DNA from: Verrucomicrobiota bacterium
Lineage (GTDB): Bacteria > Verrucomicrobiota > Verrucomicrobiia > Limisphaerales > UBA1100
Assembly: GCA_015660155.1 (NCBI GenBank)
Contig: DQLO01000300.1
Location: forward strand, 1 to 5,481
Length of the DNA stretch: 5,481 bases
Direction: 5' to 3'
Position numbers and translations under genes: made by a program. The notes beneath the pieces were generated by a model that saw nothing but the letters and a program-made list of their open reading frames with translations, was not told the origin of the DNA and ran no database searches. This document shows, in pieces, positions 1 through 5,174 of this stretch. Positions within the stretch are counted from its first letter, which is position 1. Each line of letters begins with the position of its first letter.

Positions 1-321
1 CCCGAGCGCGTGCGCGCCTTCACGCCGCACGAAGCGAATGGTGAGGTCGGCGCGATTGATGATGTGGTGAACAGTTATTATTTGCGGCTCAATGTTTTGG
101 ATCGGCCGGGCGTGCTGAACCAAGTGGCGTCCATTTTGGCCAAAGCCAAGATTGGCATTGCGTCCGTGCTGCAACCGGAAGGGCAGCAAGGCAAAAATAT
201 TTTACTGGTGTTGATGCTGCACGCCGCGCCCGAAGCGGCGTTGGCTAAGGCGCTCAAGGCGATTGGCAAACTTGCCGCGGTGAAAAAACCCACGATGATT
301 CGCGTGGAACATTTTGATTAA
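1..321 (+). CDS. hom: Homoserine dehydrogenase, C-terminal part (ACT domain), 5'-truncated by window edge
   Basis: The reading frame is open from base 1, so the gene starts upstream; about 106 residues to the TAA stop are visible of a protein that is usually about 430 long. Homoserine dehydrogenase reduces aspartate semialdehyde to homoserine with NAD(P)H in the cytoplasm, at the branch toward threonine and methionine. The visible part is a small-molecule-binding ACT domain. It has a [20 protein letters not shown] strand-loop-helix in which D-R-P-G-V-L is the hallmark ligand-binding turn, then an IGIASVLQ strand and an ILLVLMLH strand, and it ends in RVEHFD. In this family the domain mediates feedback inhibition by threonine. 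The identification comes from this domain plus the adjacent thrC and lysC; the catalytic and NAD-binding parts are not visible. An isolated ACT protein is the alternative, but the residues before the domain ([14 protein letters not shown]) and the context favour Hom. Confidence 0.88.
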   Translation, partial: PERVRAFTPHEANGEVGAIDDVVNSYYLRLNVLDRPGVLNQVASILAKAKIGIASVLQPEGQQGKNILLVLMLHAAPEAALAKALKAIGKLAAVKKPTMIRVEHFD

Positions 322-328
322 AAAACAA

Positions 329-1411
329 ATGAGCAGTGAACACAAAAATGCCGCCGGTTGGCGGGGCGTCATTCGCGGCTATCGCGAGTATCTCGCAGTG
401 GGGCCGGAAACGCCGATCGTCAGTTTGCACGAAGGCAACACGCCGTTGATTCGCGTGCCCAATTTCGTGGAGGCCATCGGCGGCGCGTTTGATTTGTATT
501 TGAAATACGAGGGGCTAAATCCCACGGCGTCCTTCAAGGATCGCGGGATGACGATGGCCGTCACAAAAGCCAAAGCGCGTGGCGTGCAAGTGATCGCCTG
601 CGCCAGCACCGGCAACACCAGCGCCAGCGCCGCCGCCTATGCCGCGCGCGCGAAAATGAAATGCGTGGTGCTCATTCCCGAAGGCAAAATCGCCCGCGGC
701 AAGCTCGCCCAAGCGTTGATGTACGGCGCGACCACGCTGCAAATGCCCGGCAATTTTGATGACGCGCTCAGTATCGTGCGCGAGTTGTGCGCCGATGGCG
801 TGGTGGAAGTAGTGAACAGCATCAACCCCCACCGCATCGAAGGCCAAAAGACGGCGGCGTTTGAAATCTGCGATGCGCTCGGCGACGCGCCGGATATGCA
901 CGTGCTGCCCGTCGGCAATGCCGGCAACATCACGGCGTATTGGAAAGGCTACCGCGAATACGCCGATGCCGGTCATAGCGACACGCTGCCGCGCATGATG
1001 GGTTTTCAAGCCGCCGGTGCCGCGCCTTTTGTGGAGGACGCGTTCATCGATAATCCCGAGACCATCGCCAGCGCCATCCGCATTGGCAAACCCGCCAGTT
1101 GGCAACCGGCCAAAGCCGCGCTGCAATTTTCCGCCGGCAAAATCGACAAGGTCACCGACGAAGAAATTTTGACTGCGTACCGAATGATCACCGCGCAAGA
1201 AGGCATCTTCGTCGAACCCGCCTCCGCCGCCGCGCTTGCCGGAATTATCAAACTCCAAAACGCCGGCAAGATCGATGAAGGCAGCATCGTCGTCGCCACG
1301 ATGACCGGCCACGGGTTGAAGGATCCCGACAACGCAGTGGAGCACGCGAAGGTTGAGGCCACGACGGTGGAGCCGAATTTGAACGCAGTTCGGGCGGCAA
1401 TCGGATTGTAA
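329..1411 (+). CDS. thrC: Threonine synthase (PLP-dependent)
   Basis: Converts O-phosphohomoserine to threonine and phosphate, the last step of threonine synthesis, in the cytoplasm. The 360-residue product has the length of the short Bacillus/Thermus type of ThrC. It opens with a [12 protein letters not shown] segment and LHEGNTPLI (about residues 33-41). The PLP-binding lysine lies in ASFKDRG (K70), followed by STGNTSAS (93-100) and the phosphate-cradling loop [14 protein letters not shown] (about 194-207). [17 protein letters not shown] and a late MTGHGLKDP also match the family closely. I chose ATG 329, 7 bases after the hom stop. A TTG at 314 would add five residues and overlap hom; it is less likely, because the N-terminus already aligns with known enzymes from the ATG. 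There is no clear ribosome binding site, so translation is probably coupled to hom. It is followed after 4 bases by lysC, consistent with one transcript. The enzyme's substrate requires homoserine kinase, which is not in the window. Confidence 0.95.
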   Translation: MSSEHKNAAGWRGVIRGYREYLAVGPETPIVSLHEGNTPLIRVPNFVEAIGGAFDLYLKYEGLNPTASFKDRGMTMAVTKAKARGVQVIACASTGNTSASAAAYAARAKMKCVVLIPEGKIARGKLAQALMYGATTLQMPGNFDDALSIVRELCADGVVEVVNSINPHRIEGQKTAAFEICDALGDAPDMHVLPVGNAGNITAYWKGYREYADAGHSDTLPRMMGFQAAGAAPFVEDAFIDNPETIASAIRIGKPASWQPAKAALQFSAGKIDKVTDEEILTAYRMITAQEGIFVEPASAAALAGIIKLQNAGKIDEGSIVVATMTGHGLKDPDNAVEHAKVEATTVEPNLNAVRAAIGL

Positions 1412-1415
1412 AACG

Positions 1416-2645
1416 ATGGCATTGATCGTTCAAAAATTTGGTGGTTCTTCCGTCGAGGGGGTTGACCGCATCAAGAGTGTAGCCAGCCGTGTTGGCACTT
1501 ACCGACTGCGCGGCGACAAGGTGGTGACGGTCGTTTCGGCGATGCGGGGTGTGACAGATAATCTGGTGAAACTTGCCGCCGAGATTAACCCCATGCCCAA
1601 TGATCGCGAGATGGATATGTTGCTCGCGACGGGGGAGCAGACGACCATTGCACTATTGGCGATGGCGCTGCATTCGCTGGATTTGCCGGCGGTTTCGCTG
1701 ACCGGTGCACAGGCGGGCATTGTGACCGATGGAGTTCACTCGAAGGCGAAGATTAACAACATCACGCCCGGGCAAATTCATGCGATGCTGGACAAAGGCA
1801 ACGTGGTGATCGTGGCGGGGTTTCAGGGGCAGACGAGTGACGGGCGCATTACCACGCTGGGGCGGGGAGGATCGGACTTGACGGCGATTGCGTTGGCTTC
1901 GGTTTTGAAAGCGGACTTGTGCCAGATTTATACGGACGTGGATGGCGTGTACACGGCCGATCCGCGCGTGGTGCCCAATGCGCGAAAGTTGGATGAAATT
2001 TCTTATGACGAAATGATGGAGCTGGCCAGCCTCGGCACGAAGGTGATGCAAAGCCGGTCGGTGGAATTCGCCAAAAAGTTTAATGTAAAATTTGAAGTGC
2101 GCTCGAGTCTTAACAACAATCCGGGAACAATCGTGATGGAAGAAACAGACAGTATGGAAGCGGTCGTCGTGCGCGGCGTGTCGCTGGATAGCAATCAGGC
2201 AAAGATGACCGTGACGGCGGTGCCGGATAAACCGGGCCACGCGGCGCGGGTGTTCACGGCGCTGGCGGAGGCGGCGGTGAATGTGGATATGATTGTGCAA
2301 AACGTCAGCCACGGCACGGCCACGCCGGCGACGGATATTTCGTTTACCGCCGATGCGCCGGATCTCCCGCGCGCGCGGCAGGTGATTGCCGATCTCAAGG
2401 ACGAGATTGGCTACGCCGCCGTGGAGGGCGATGAGACGATTGCGAAAGTTTCGGTGGTGGGCGTGGGCATGCGCACGCATCCGGGTGTGGCGGCGAAGGT
2501 GTTTGAAACGCTCGGCATTGCAAATATCAACATCGGAATGATTTCCACCAGCGAAATTAAAATCTCGGTGGTGGTGGAGGCCAGTCAAGGCGAGGAAGCA
2601 ACGCGCGTGTTGCACGAGGCATTTTTCCCCGATGACAAAAAATGA
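1416..2645 (+). CDS. lysC: Aspartate kinase (aspartokinase), single-function with two ACT domains
   Basis: Phosphorylates L-aspartate to 4-aspartyl-phosphate using ATP, the committed step toward lysine, threonine, methionine and diaminopimelate. The 409-residue length is typical of the Bacillus/Corynebacterium lysine-sensitive class. The kinase domain (about 1-235) begins with VQKFGGSSV (catalytic K7), then VVSAMRGVTD (39-48), ATGEQ (71-75), TTLGRGGSDLTA (146-157), YTDVDGVYTADPRVV (172-186) and SLGTKVMQSRSVEFA (205-219). Two C-terminal ACT domains follow, with VPDKPGHAARVF (269-280) plus DMIVQNVS (291-298), and GMRTHPGVAAKVF (351-363) plus INIGMISTSEIKISVVV (371-387). These bind effector amino acids in the family, so feedback control by lysine and/or threonine is likely. 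The ATG lies 4 bases after the thrC stop. The TGA stop overlaps the next gene's ATG. In-frame ATGs at codons 241 and 247 fall at the kinase/ACT boundary and could start a separate beta subunit, as in some relatives. Confidence 0.96.
   Translation: MALIVQKFGGSSVEGVDRIKSVASRVGTYRLRGDKVVTVVSAMRGVTDNLVKLAAEINPMPNDREMDMLLATGEQTTIALLAMALHSLDLPAVSLTGAQAGIVTDGVHSKAKINNITPGQIHAMLDKGNVVIVAGFQGQTSDGRITTLGRGGSDLTAIALASVLKADLCQIYTDVDGVYTADPRVVPNARKLDEISYDEMMELASLGTKVMQSRSVEFAKKFNVKFEVRSSLNNNPGTIVMEETDSMEAVVVRGVSLDSNQAKMTVTAVPDKPGHAARVFTALAEAAVNVDMIVQNVSHGTATPATDISFTADAPDLPRARQVIADLKDEIGYAAVEGDETIAKVSVVGVGMRTHPGVAAKVFETLGIANINIGMISTSEIKISVVVEASQGEEATRVLHEAFFPDDKK
2136..2156 (+). promoter_or_regulatory. Possible internal translation starts for an aspartokinase beta subunit
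   Basis: Two in-frame ATG codons of lysC lie at 2136 (codon 241) and 2154 (codon 247), exactly where the kinase domain ends and the tandem ACT domains begin. GGGAA (2123-2127) sits 8 bases before the first, and GGAAG (2138-2142) sits 11 bases before the second. In Bacillus and Corynebacterium an in-frame internal start at about this place yields the regulatory beta subunit of an alpha2beta2 enzyme. That this gene does the same is inference; the upstream GGA-like sequences are weak, and the other genes here show little Shine-Dalgarno use. Confidence 0.3.
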
Positions 2646-3616
2646 CCGGCCCCATCAGCCAGTTCATCCAGCGCCACTACCGCCATTTTAATGCGGCCAC
2701 GCTGGTGGATGCGGCGGAGGGCTACGCGCGGTTGCTCGCGGACGGCGGCAAAATGTTTGTGACGCTCGCCGGCGCGATGAGCACGGCGGAGCTGGGGCAG
2801 TCGCTGGCGGAGATGATTCGGCGCGACAAAGTGCACGGCATTTGCTGCACGGGCGCCAATCTTGAGGAGGATTTGTATAACCTCGTCGCGCACGATTTTT
2901 ATGAGCGAGTGCCGCACTATCGCGATCTTTCCCCGAAGGACGAACAGGCGCTGCTCGACCGCAAGCTCAATCGCGTGACCGACACGTGCATCCCCGAAGA
3001 GGAAGCGATGCGGCGATTGGAAACCAAAATCCGCCCGCGTTGGCACGCCGCCGCCGCCGCCGGTGAAGGCAAATTCCCACACGAGTTTTTGTTTGAAAGT
3101 TTGTTGAGCGGCGAGCTGGAGGAATTTTATCAAATCGATCCGGCGGACAGTTGGATGCTGGCCGCCGCGCAAAAAAAAATACCAATGTTCGTGCCCGGCT
3201 GGGAAGACAGCACGATGGGCAATATGTTCGCCAGCGAAATTGTTTTGGGAAATTTGACAGACCCGCGCGCGGTGCGTGGCGGCATCGAGTACATGGTAGA
3301 ATTGGCGCGGTGGTACGAGGCCACCACGGCGGAAACACCGCTGGGATTTTTCCAAATCGGCGGCGGCATCGCGGGTGACTTTCCGATCTGCGTGGTGCCG
3401 ATGTTGGATCAGGATGTGCAGCGAGAGAGCGTGCGCAAGTGGGCGTACTTTTGCCAAATCAGCGATTCCACCACCAGCTACGGCAGCTATTCCGGCGCTG
3501 TGCCCAACGAGAAAATCACGTGGGGCAAGTTGGAAGTGGACACGCCCAAGTACGTCATCGAAAGCGATGCAACGATTGTAGCCCCATTAATTTTCGCGCA
3601 CGTGTTGGGGTGGTAG
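2642..3616 (+). CDS. Deoxyhypusine synthase-like protein (bacterial type)
   Basis: A 324-residue member of the deoxyhypusine synthase family. Archaeal and eukaryotic members use NAD and spermidine to transfer an aminobutyl group to a lysine of the translation factor eIF5A. Bacteria lack that target, and related enzymes make homospermidine-type polyamines, so the reaction here is not certain. Family marks seen are MFVTLAGAMSTAELG (38-52), CTGANLEEDLYN (69-80), LNRVTDTCIPEEE (109-121), IGGGIAGDFP (239-248) and SYSGAVPNEKITWGK (282-296). K296 corresponds to the lysine that carries the aminobutyl imine intermediate (K329 in the human enzyme). By eye, the active-site histidine after GGG-x-x-K in the human enzyme is replaced by D246. 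The ATG overlaps the lysC TGA (ATGA), which implies translational coupling and membership of the hom-thrC-lysC transcript. An A9 run (3171-3179) lies in the coding sequence. Family assignment is firm; substrate is unknown. Confidence 0.9.
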   Translation: MTGPISQFIQRHYRHFNAATLVDAAEGYARLLADGGKMFVTLAGAMSTAELGQSLAEMIRRDKVHGICCTGANLEEDLYNLVAHDFYERVPHYRDLSPKDEQALLDRKLNRVTDTCIPEEEAMRRLETKIRPRWHAAAAAGEGKFPHEFLFESLLSGELEEFYQIDPADSWMLAAAQKKIPMFVPGWEDSTMGNMFASEIVLGNLTDPRAVRGGIEYMVELARWYEATTAETPLGFFQIGGGIAGDFPICVVPMLDQDVQRESVRKWAYFCQISDSTTSYGSYSGAVPNEKITWGKLEVDTPKYVIESDATIVAPLIFAHVLGW

Positions 3617-3619
3617 TTT

Positions 3620-3832
3620 TTAGACTTCAGTGGAGCCGTCGCGGCGTTCGAGTTGAATGACCTTTTTTTTGATGATCTCGAGTTGCTTGGTGAGGGCGTA
3701 GCTGGCTTCGTAAAGGGCTTCCTGCGTTTCGGTGTCGTCCAGCGAGGCGATGGTGGGGTTGAGTTTCATCATTTCTAGGGCGATGGTTTTGCAACTGGCT
3801 TTGATTTTCTCGCTGGCTTCGGGGCGGGTCAT
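3620..3832 (-). CDS. Small hypothetical protein, 70 residues, helix-rich
   Basis: I do not recognise this protein. From ATG 3832 it runs MTRPEASEKIKASCKTIALE and onward to DGSTEV, with a TAA stop at 3622-3620. It is soluble and charged, with no signal peptide or membrane segment. The composition suggests two or three helices: about 3-24, 34-50 and a lysine/glutamate-rich C-terminal helix (50-64, with I/L/V spaced as in a short coiled coil). It has one cysteine (C14) and no recognised metal-binding or catalytic motif. The frame also opens further upstream to a TTG at 3853, but that lies in the AT-rich repeat, so the ATG is preferred. No Shine-Dalgarno sequence is seen. Its stop is 3 bases from the stop of the convergent deoxyhypusine-synthase-like gene. 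It lies 91 bases downstream of the SDR gene on the same strand and could share its transcript. It is likely a real gene, because the frame fills the gap neatly and the protein looks well formed. Confidence 0.62.
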   Translation of the reverse strand: MTRPEASEKIKASCKTIALEMMKLNPTIASLDDTETQEALYEASYALTKQLEIIKKKVIQLERRDGSTEV

Positions 3833-3835
3833 TTT

Positions 3836-3912
3836 GGAATTTTCAATTATCAAGTTTCAAGGAATCAAGTTTCAAGGAATTTTCAATTTTCATGTGATAA
3901 TTGACCATTGGA
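3836..3912. repeat. AT-rich intergenic repeat cluster, left of the SDR gene
   Basis: A perfect 15-base tandem repeat, TCAAGTTTCAAGGAA, occupies 3850-3864 and 3865-3879. It is bracketed by two copies of the 13-mer GGAATTTTCAATT at 3836-3848 and 3876-3888. The same vocabulary returns on the other side of the SDR gene: CAAGTTTCAAGGAATT (3866-3881) recurs directly at 4703-4718, and ATTTTCAATTATCAAG (3839-3854) recurs inverted at 4739-4754. The cluster fills most of the gap between the SDR stop and the 70-residue gene. Its base composition is far richer in AT than the surrounding genes. It is probably a dispersed intergenic repeat family; no coding role is seen. Confidence 0.85.
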
Positions 3913-3923
3913 AATTGATTATT

Positions 3924-4676
3924 TTAATACGTTGCCCGGCCGCCGGACAAATCGAACACGCCACCCGTGGTGAAGGAGCAATCCTCGCTGGCGAGCCATG
4001 CGACGAGCGCGGCGGCTTCGTCCACTTCGCCGAAGCGGCCCATTGGGATTTTTCTGAGCATGTAGTCGATGTGTTCTTGGGTGCATTGTTTGAGAATTTC
4101 GGTTTGGATGACGGCGGGGGTGATGCAGTTGACGCGGATGCCGTCGGTGGCGAGTTCTTTGCCGAGGCTTTTTGTGAGGGCGATGACGCCCGCCTTGGCG
4201 GCGCTGTAGGCGCTGGCGTTGGGGTTGCCTTCCTTGCCGGCGATGGAGGCGGTGTTGATGATGCGGCCGTAACCGCGTTCGCGCAAGTGCGGCACGACGG
4301 CACGGCAGCAAATGAAAACTGAAGTGAGATCCACGTCGATGACGCGGCGAAATTCCTCAACGGGATATTCCCAAGTGGGATAGTTGCCGCCAGCGATGCC
4401 GGCGTTGTTGCAGAGAATGTCAATGTGCCCCAGCGCGGCGAGGGTATTTTCGGTGGCGGCGGCCACGGCGTCGGCGTCGGTGAGCTCCACGGTTTGGGTG
4501 TCCACGGTGCCGTGTTCGGCCAGAGATTCTTTGGCCTCGGCGGCGGCGGCCGCGTTCACGTCCCAAAGGCTGACGCAAGCACCGGATTGCAGAAGCCGTT
4601 GGGCGATGGCGTAGCCGATGCCGCGCGCGCCGCCGGTGACGATGGCGTTGCGGTGGGTGAGGTTGATTTGGTTCAC
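3924..4676 (-). CDS. Short-chain dehydrogenase/reductase (SDR) family oxidoreductase, FabG-like
   Basis: A classical SDR: a cytoplasmic NAD(P)(H)-dependent oxidoreductase with a single Rossmann domain. From GTG 4676 it has 250 residues, normal for the family. The cofactor motif TGGARGIG is at 14-21, NNAG at 90-93, the catalytic serine in INTAS (S144), and YSAAK at 157-161 supplies the catalytic tyrosine and lysine. VNCITPAVIQTEI (183-195) is the usual PG-motif region, with A replacing G. An aspartate (D39) at the end of strand 2 (VSLWD) suggests NAD(H) over NADP(H). The end, FDLSGGRATY, resembles sugar-acid dehydrogenases such as 2-keto-3-deoxy-L-rhamnonate or -fuconate dehydrogenases more than FabG itself; this is a weak substrate hint. 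There is no ATG before the Rossmann motif. GTG 4676 is chosen over TTG 4691, which lies inside the flanking repeat. Neither start has a clear ribosome binding site. The gene is divergent from cutA and bracketed by related repeats. Confidence 0.9.
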   Translation of the reverse strand: MNQINLTHRNAIVTGGARGIGYAIAQRLLQSGACVSLWDVNAAAAAEAKESLAEHGTVDTQTVELTDADAVAAATENTLAALGHIDILCNNAGIAGGNYPTWEYPVEEFRRVIDVDLTSVFICCRAVVPHLRERGYGRIINTASIAGKEGNPNASAYSAAKAGVIALTKSLGKELATDGIRVNCITPAVIQTEILKQCTQEHIDYMLRKIPMGRFGEVDEAAALVAWLASEDCSFTTGGVFDLSGGRATY

Positions 4677-4683
4677 AGGCGGG

Positions 4684-4793
4684 AGTTTCAAGTTTCAAGA
4701 ACCAAGTTTCAAGGAATTATCAAGTTTCATGGCAAAATCTTGATAATTGAAAATCGGAATTTCCTTGAAACTTGAATTTTGAAAATTGAAACT
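4684..4793. repeat. AT-rich intergenic repeat cluster with nested inverted repeats, right of the SDR gene
   Basis: This fills nearly all of the gap between the divergent SDR and cutA genes. CAAGTTTC-type units recur at about 4689, 4703 and 4721. A perfect 14-base inverted repeat pairs 4703-4716 (CAAGTTTCAAGGAA) with 4761-4774, and a nested perfect 10-base one pairs 4715-4724 (AATTATCAAG) with 4739-4748, leaving a short loop. The outer hexamer AGTTTC (4684-4689) is mirrored by GAAACT (4788-4793). It shares 16-base direct and inverted words with the cluster at 3836-3912. It must contain, or lie next to, the promoters of both divergent genes, but I could not assign a convincing -35/-10 pair. Confidence 0.85.
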
Positions 4794-4799
4794 TTCCGC

Positions 4800-5126
4800 A
4801 TGCATCACATCGTCTTCGTCACTGCGCCGAGCATCGAGGTGGCCCGCGAACTGGCCTCGGGCATTTTGGAAAACCGCCTTGCCGCTTGCGTGAATCTCGT
4901 GCCGGGGGTGGAATCGCATTATTGGTGGGAGGGGAAACTGTGCGAAGAAACGGAGGTGTTGATGGTACTCAAAACCACGGGGGAAAAGCTGGCGGCGCTG
5001 GAGGCGTTTGTGTTGGCGGCGCATCCGTATGACACGCCGGAGTTTGTGGCGCTGAAGATCGAGTCGGGCAGTGCGCGGTATTTGGATTGGATTTCCGAGA
5101 GCGTCGGGCCGGGGAGCAACCTGTGA
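4800..5126 (+). CDS. cutA: CutA1 family protein (divalent ion tolerance-type)
   Basis: A 108-residue protein of the CutA1 family: small, very stable trimers with a ferredoxin-like fold, resembling PII signalling proteins. E. coli CutA was linked to copper and divalent metal tolerance, but the molecular role is unsettled. Sequence marks are IVFVTAPSIEVARELA (4-19), NRLAACVNLVPGVESHYWWEGK (25-46, with the conserved cysteine C30 and the S-x-Y-x-W-x-G-K run), ETEVLMVLKTT (50-60) and AAHPYDTPEFVALKI (73-87, the H-P-Y-x-x-P-E signature), ending in a YLDWI helix. Length is normal. ATG 4800 is chosen because MHHIVFVT begins at the usual first strand; an in-frame TTG at 4779 falls inside the repeat cluster. 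No Shine-Dalgarno sequence is seen. It is divergent from the SDR gene, and 48 bases separate it from the next gene, which appears to have its own promoter. Confidence 0.93.
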   Translation: MHHIVFVTAPSIEVARELASGILENRLAACVNLVPGVESHYWWEGKLCEETEVLMVLKTTGEKLAALEAFVLAAHPYDTPEFVALKIESGSARYLDWISESVGPGSNL

Positions 5127-5137
5127 ATGTCGCACTC

Positions 5138-5165
5138 TTGACACGTTTGGGCTGGGAGCTAGAGT
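5138..5165 (+). promoter_or_regulatory. Candidate sigma-70-type promoter for the SurA-like gene
   Basis: TTGACA (5138-5143) is a perfect -35 hexamer. After a 16-base spacer comes TAGAGT (5160-5165), four of six matches to TATAAT. Transcription would start at about 5172, only a few bases before the ATG at 5175, so the mRNA would be leaderless or nearly so. It lies in the only short gap (5127-5174) between cutA and this gene. Inferred from sequence alone. Confidence 0.5.
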
Positions 5166-5174
5166 TGCCGCCGT

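Noticed and set aside
314..328. TTG start for thrC overlapping hom
   Set aside because: It adds only I-K-K-Q to a product that already aligns with known threonine synthases from ATG 329.
515..1345. Long open frame on the minus strand opposite thrC (276 codons)
   Set aside because: It lies wholly opposite a well-conserved thrC, and its translation is rich in H, R and G with no recognisable domain. It is a by-product of GC-rich codon usage.
1653..2615. Long open frame on the minus strand opposite lysC (320 codons)
   Set aside because: The translation is a histidine/arginine-rich low-complexity product, antisense to conserved kinase and ACT motifs. It is not a gene.
2585..3457. Minus-strand open frame opposite the deoxyhypusine-synthase-like gene (290 codons)
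   Set aside because: It is antisense to a strongly conserved family member and has no recognisable protein character.
3607..3660. Terminator downstream of the deoxyhypusine-synthase-like gene
   Set aside because: Only a TTTTT run follows the stop. I could not find a GC-rich hairpin before it, and the sequence is already coding on the other strand.
3836..3912. Short repeats as a CRISPR array
   Set aside because: The 15-base units are directly adjacent with no spacers, are too short, and no cas gene is present.
3732..4322. Plus-strand open frame over the SDR gene (196 codons)
   Set aside because: It runs through the repeat cluster and antisense to SDR catalytic motifs, with a glycine/alanine/aspartate-rich shadow composition.
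3836..4793. Insertion sequence or transposon carrying the SDR gene
   Set aside because: There is no transposase or recombinase. The repeats are multi-copy AT-rich words, not a single pair of terminal repeats with target duplications.
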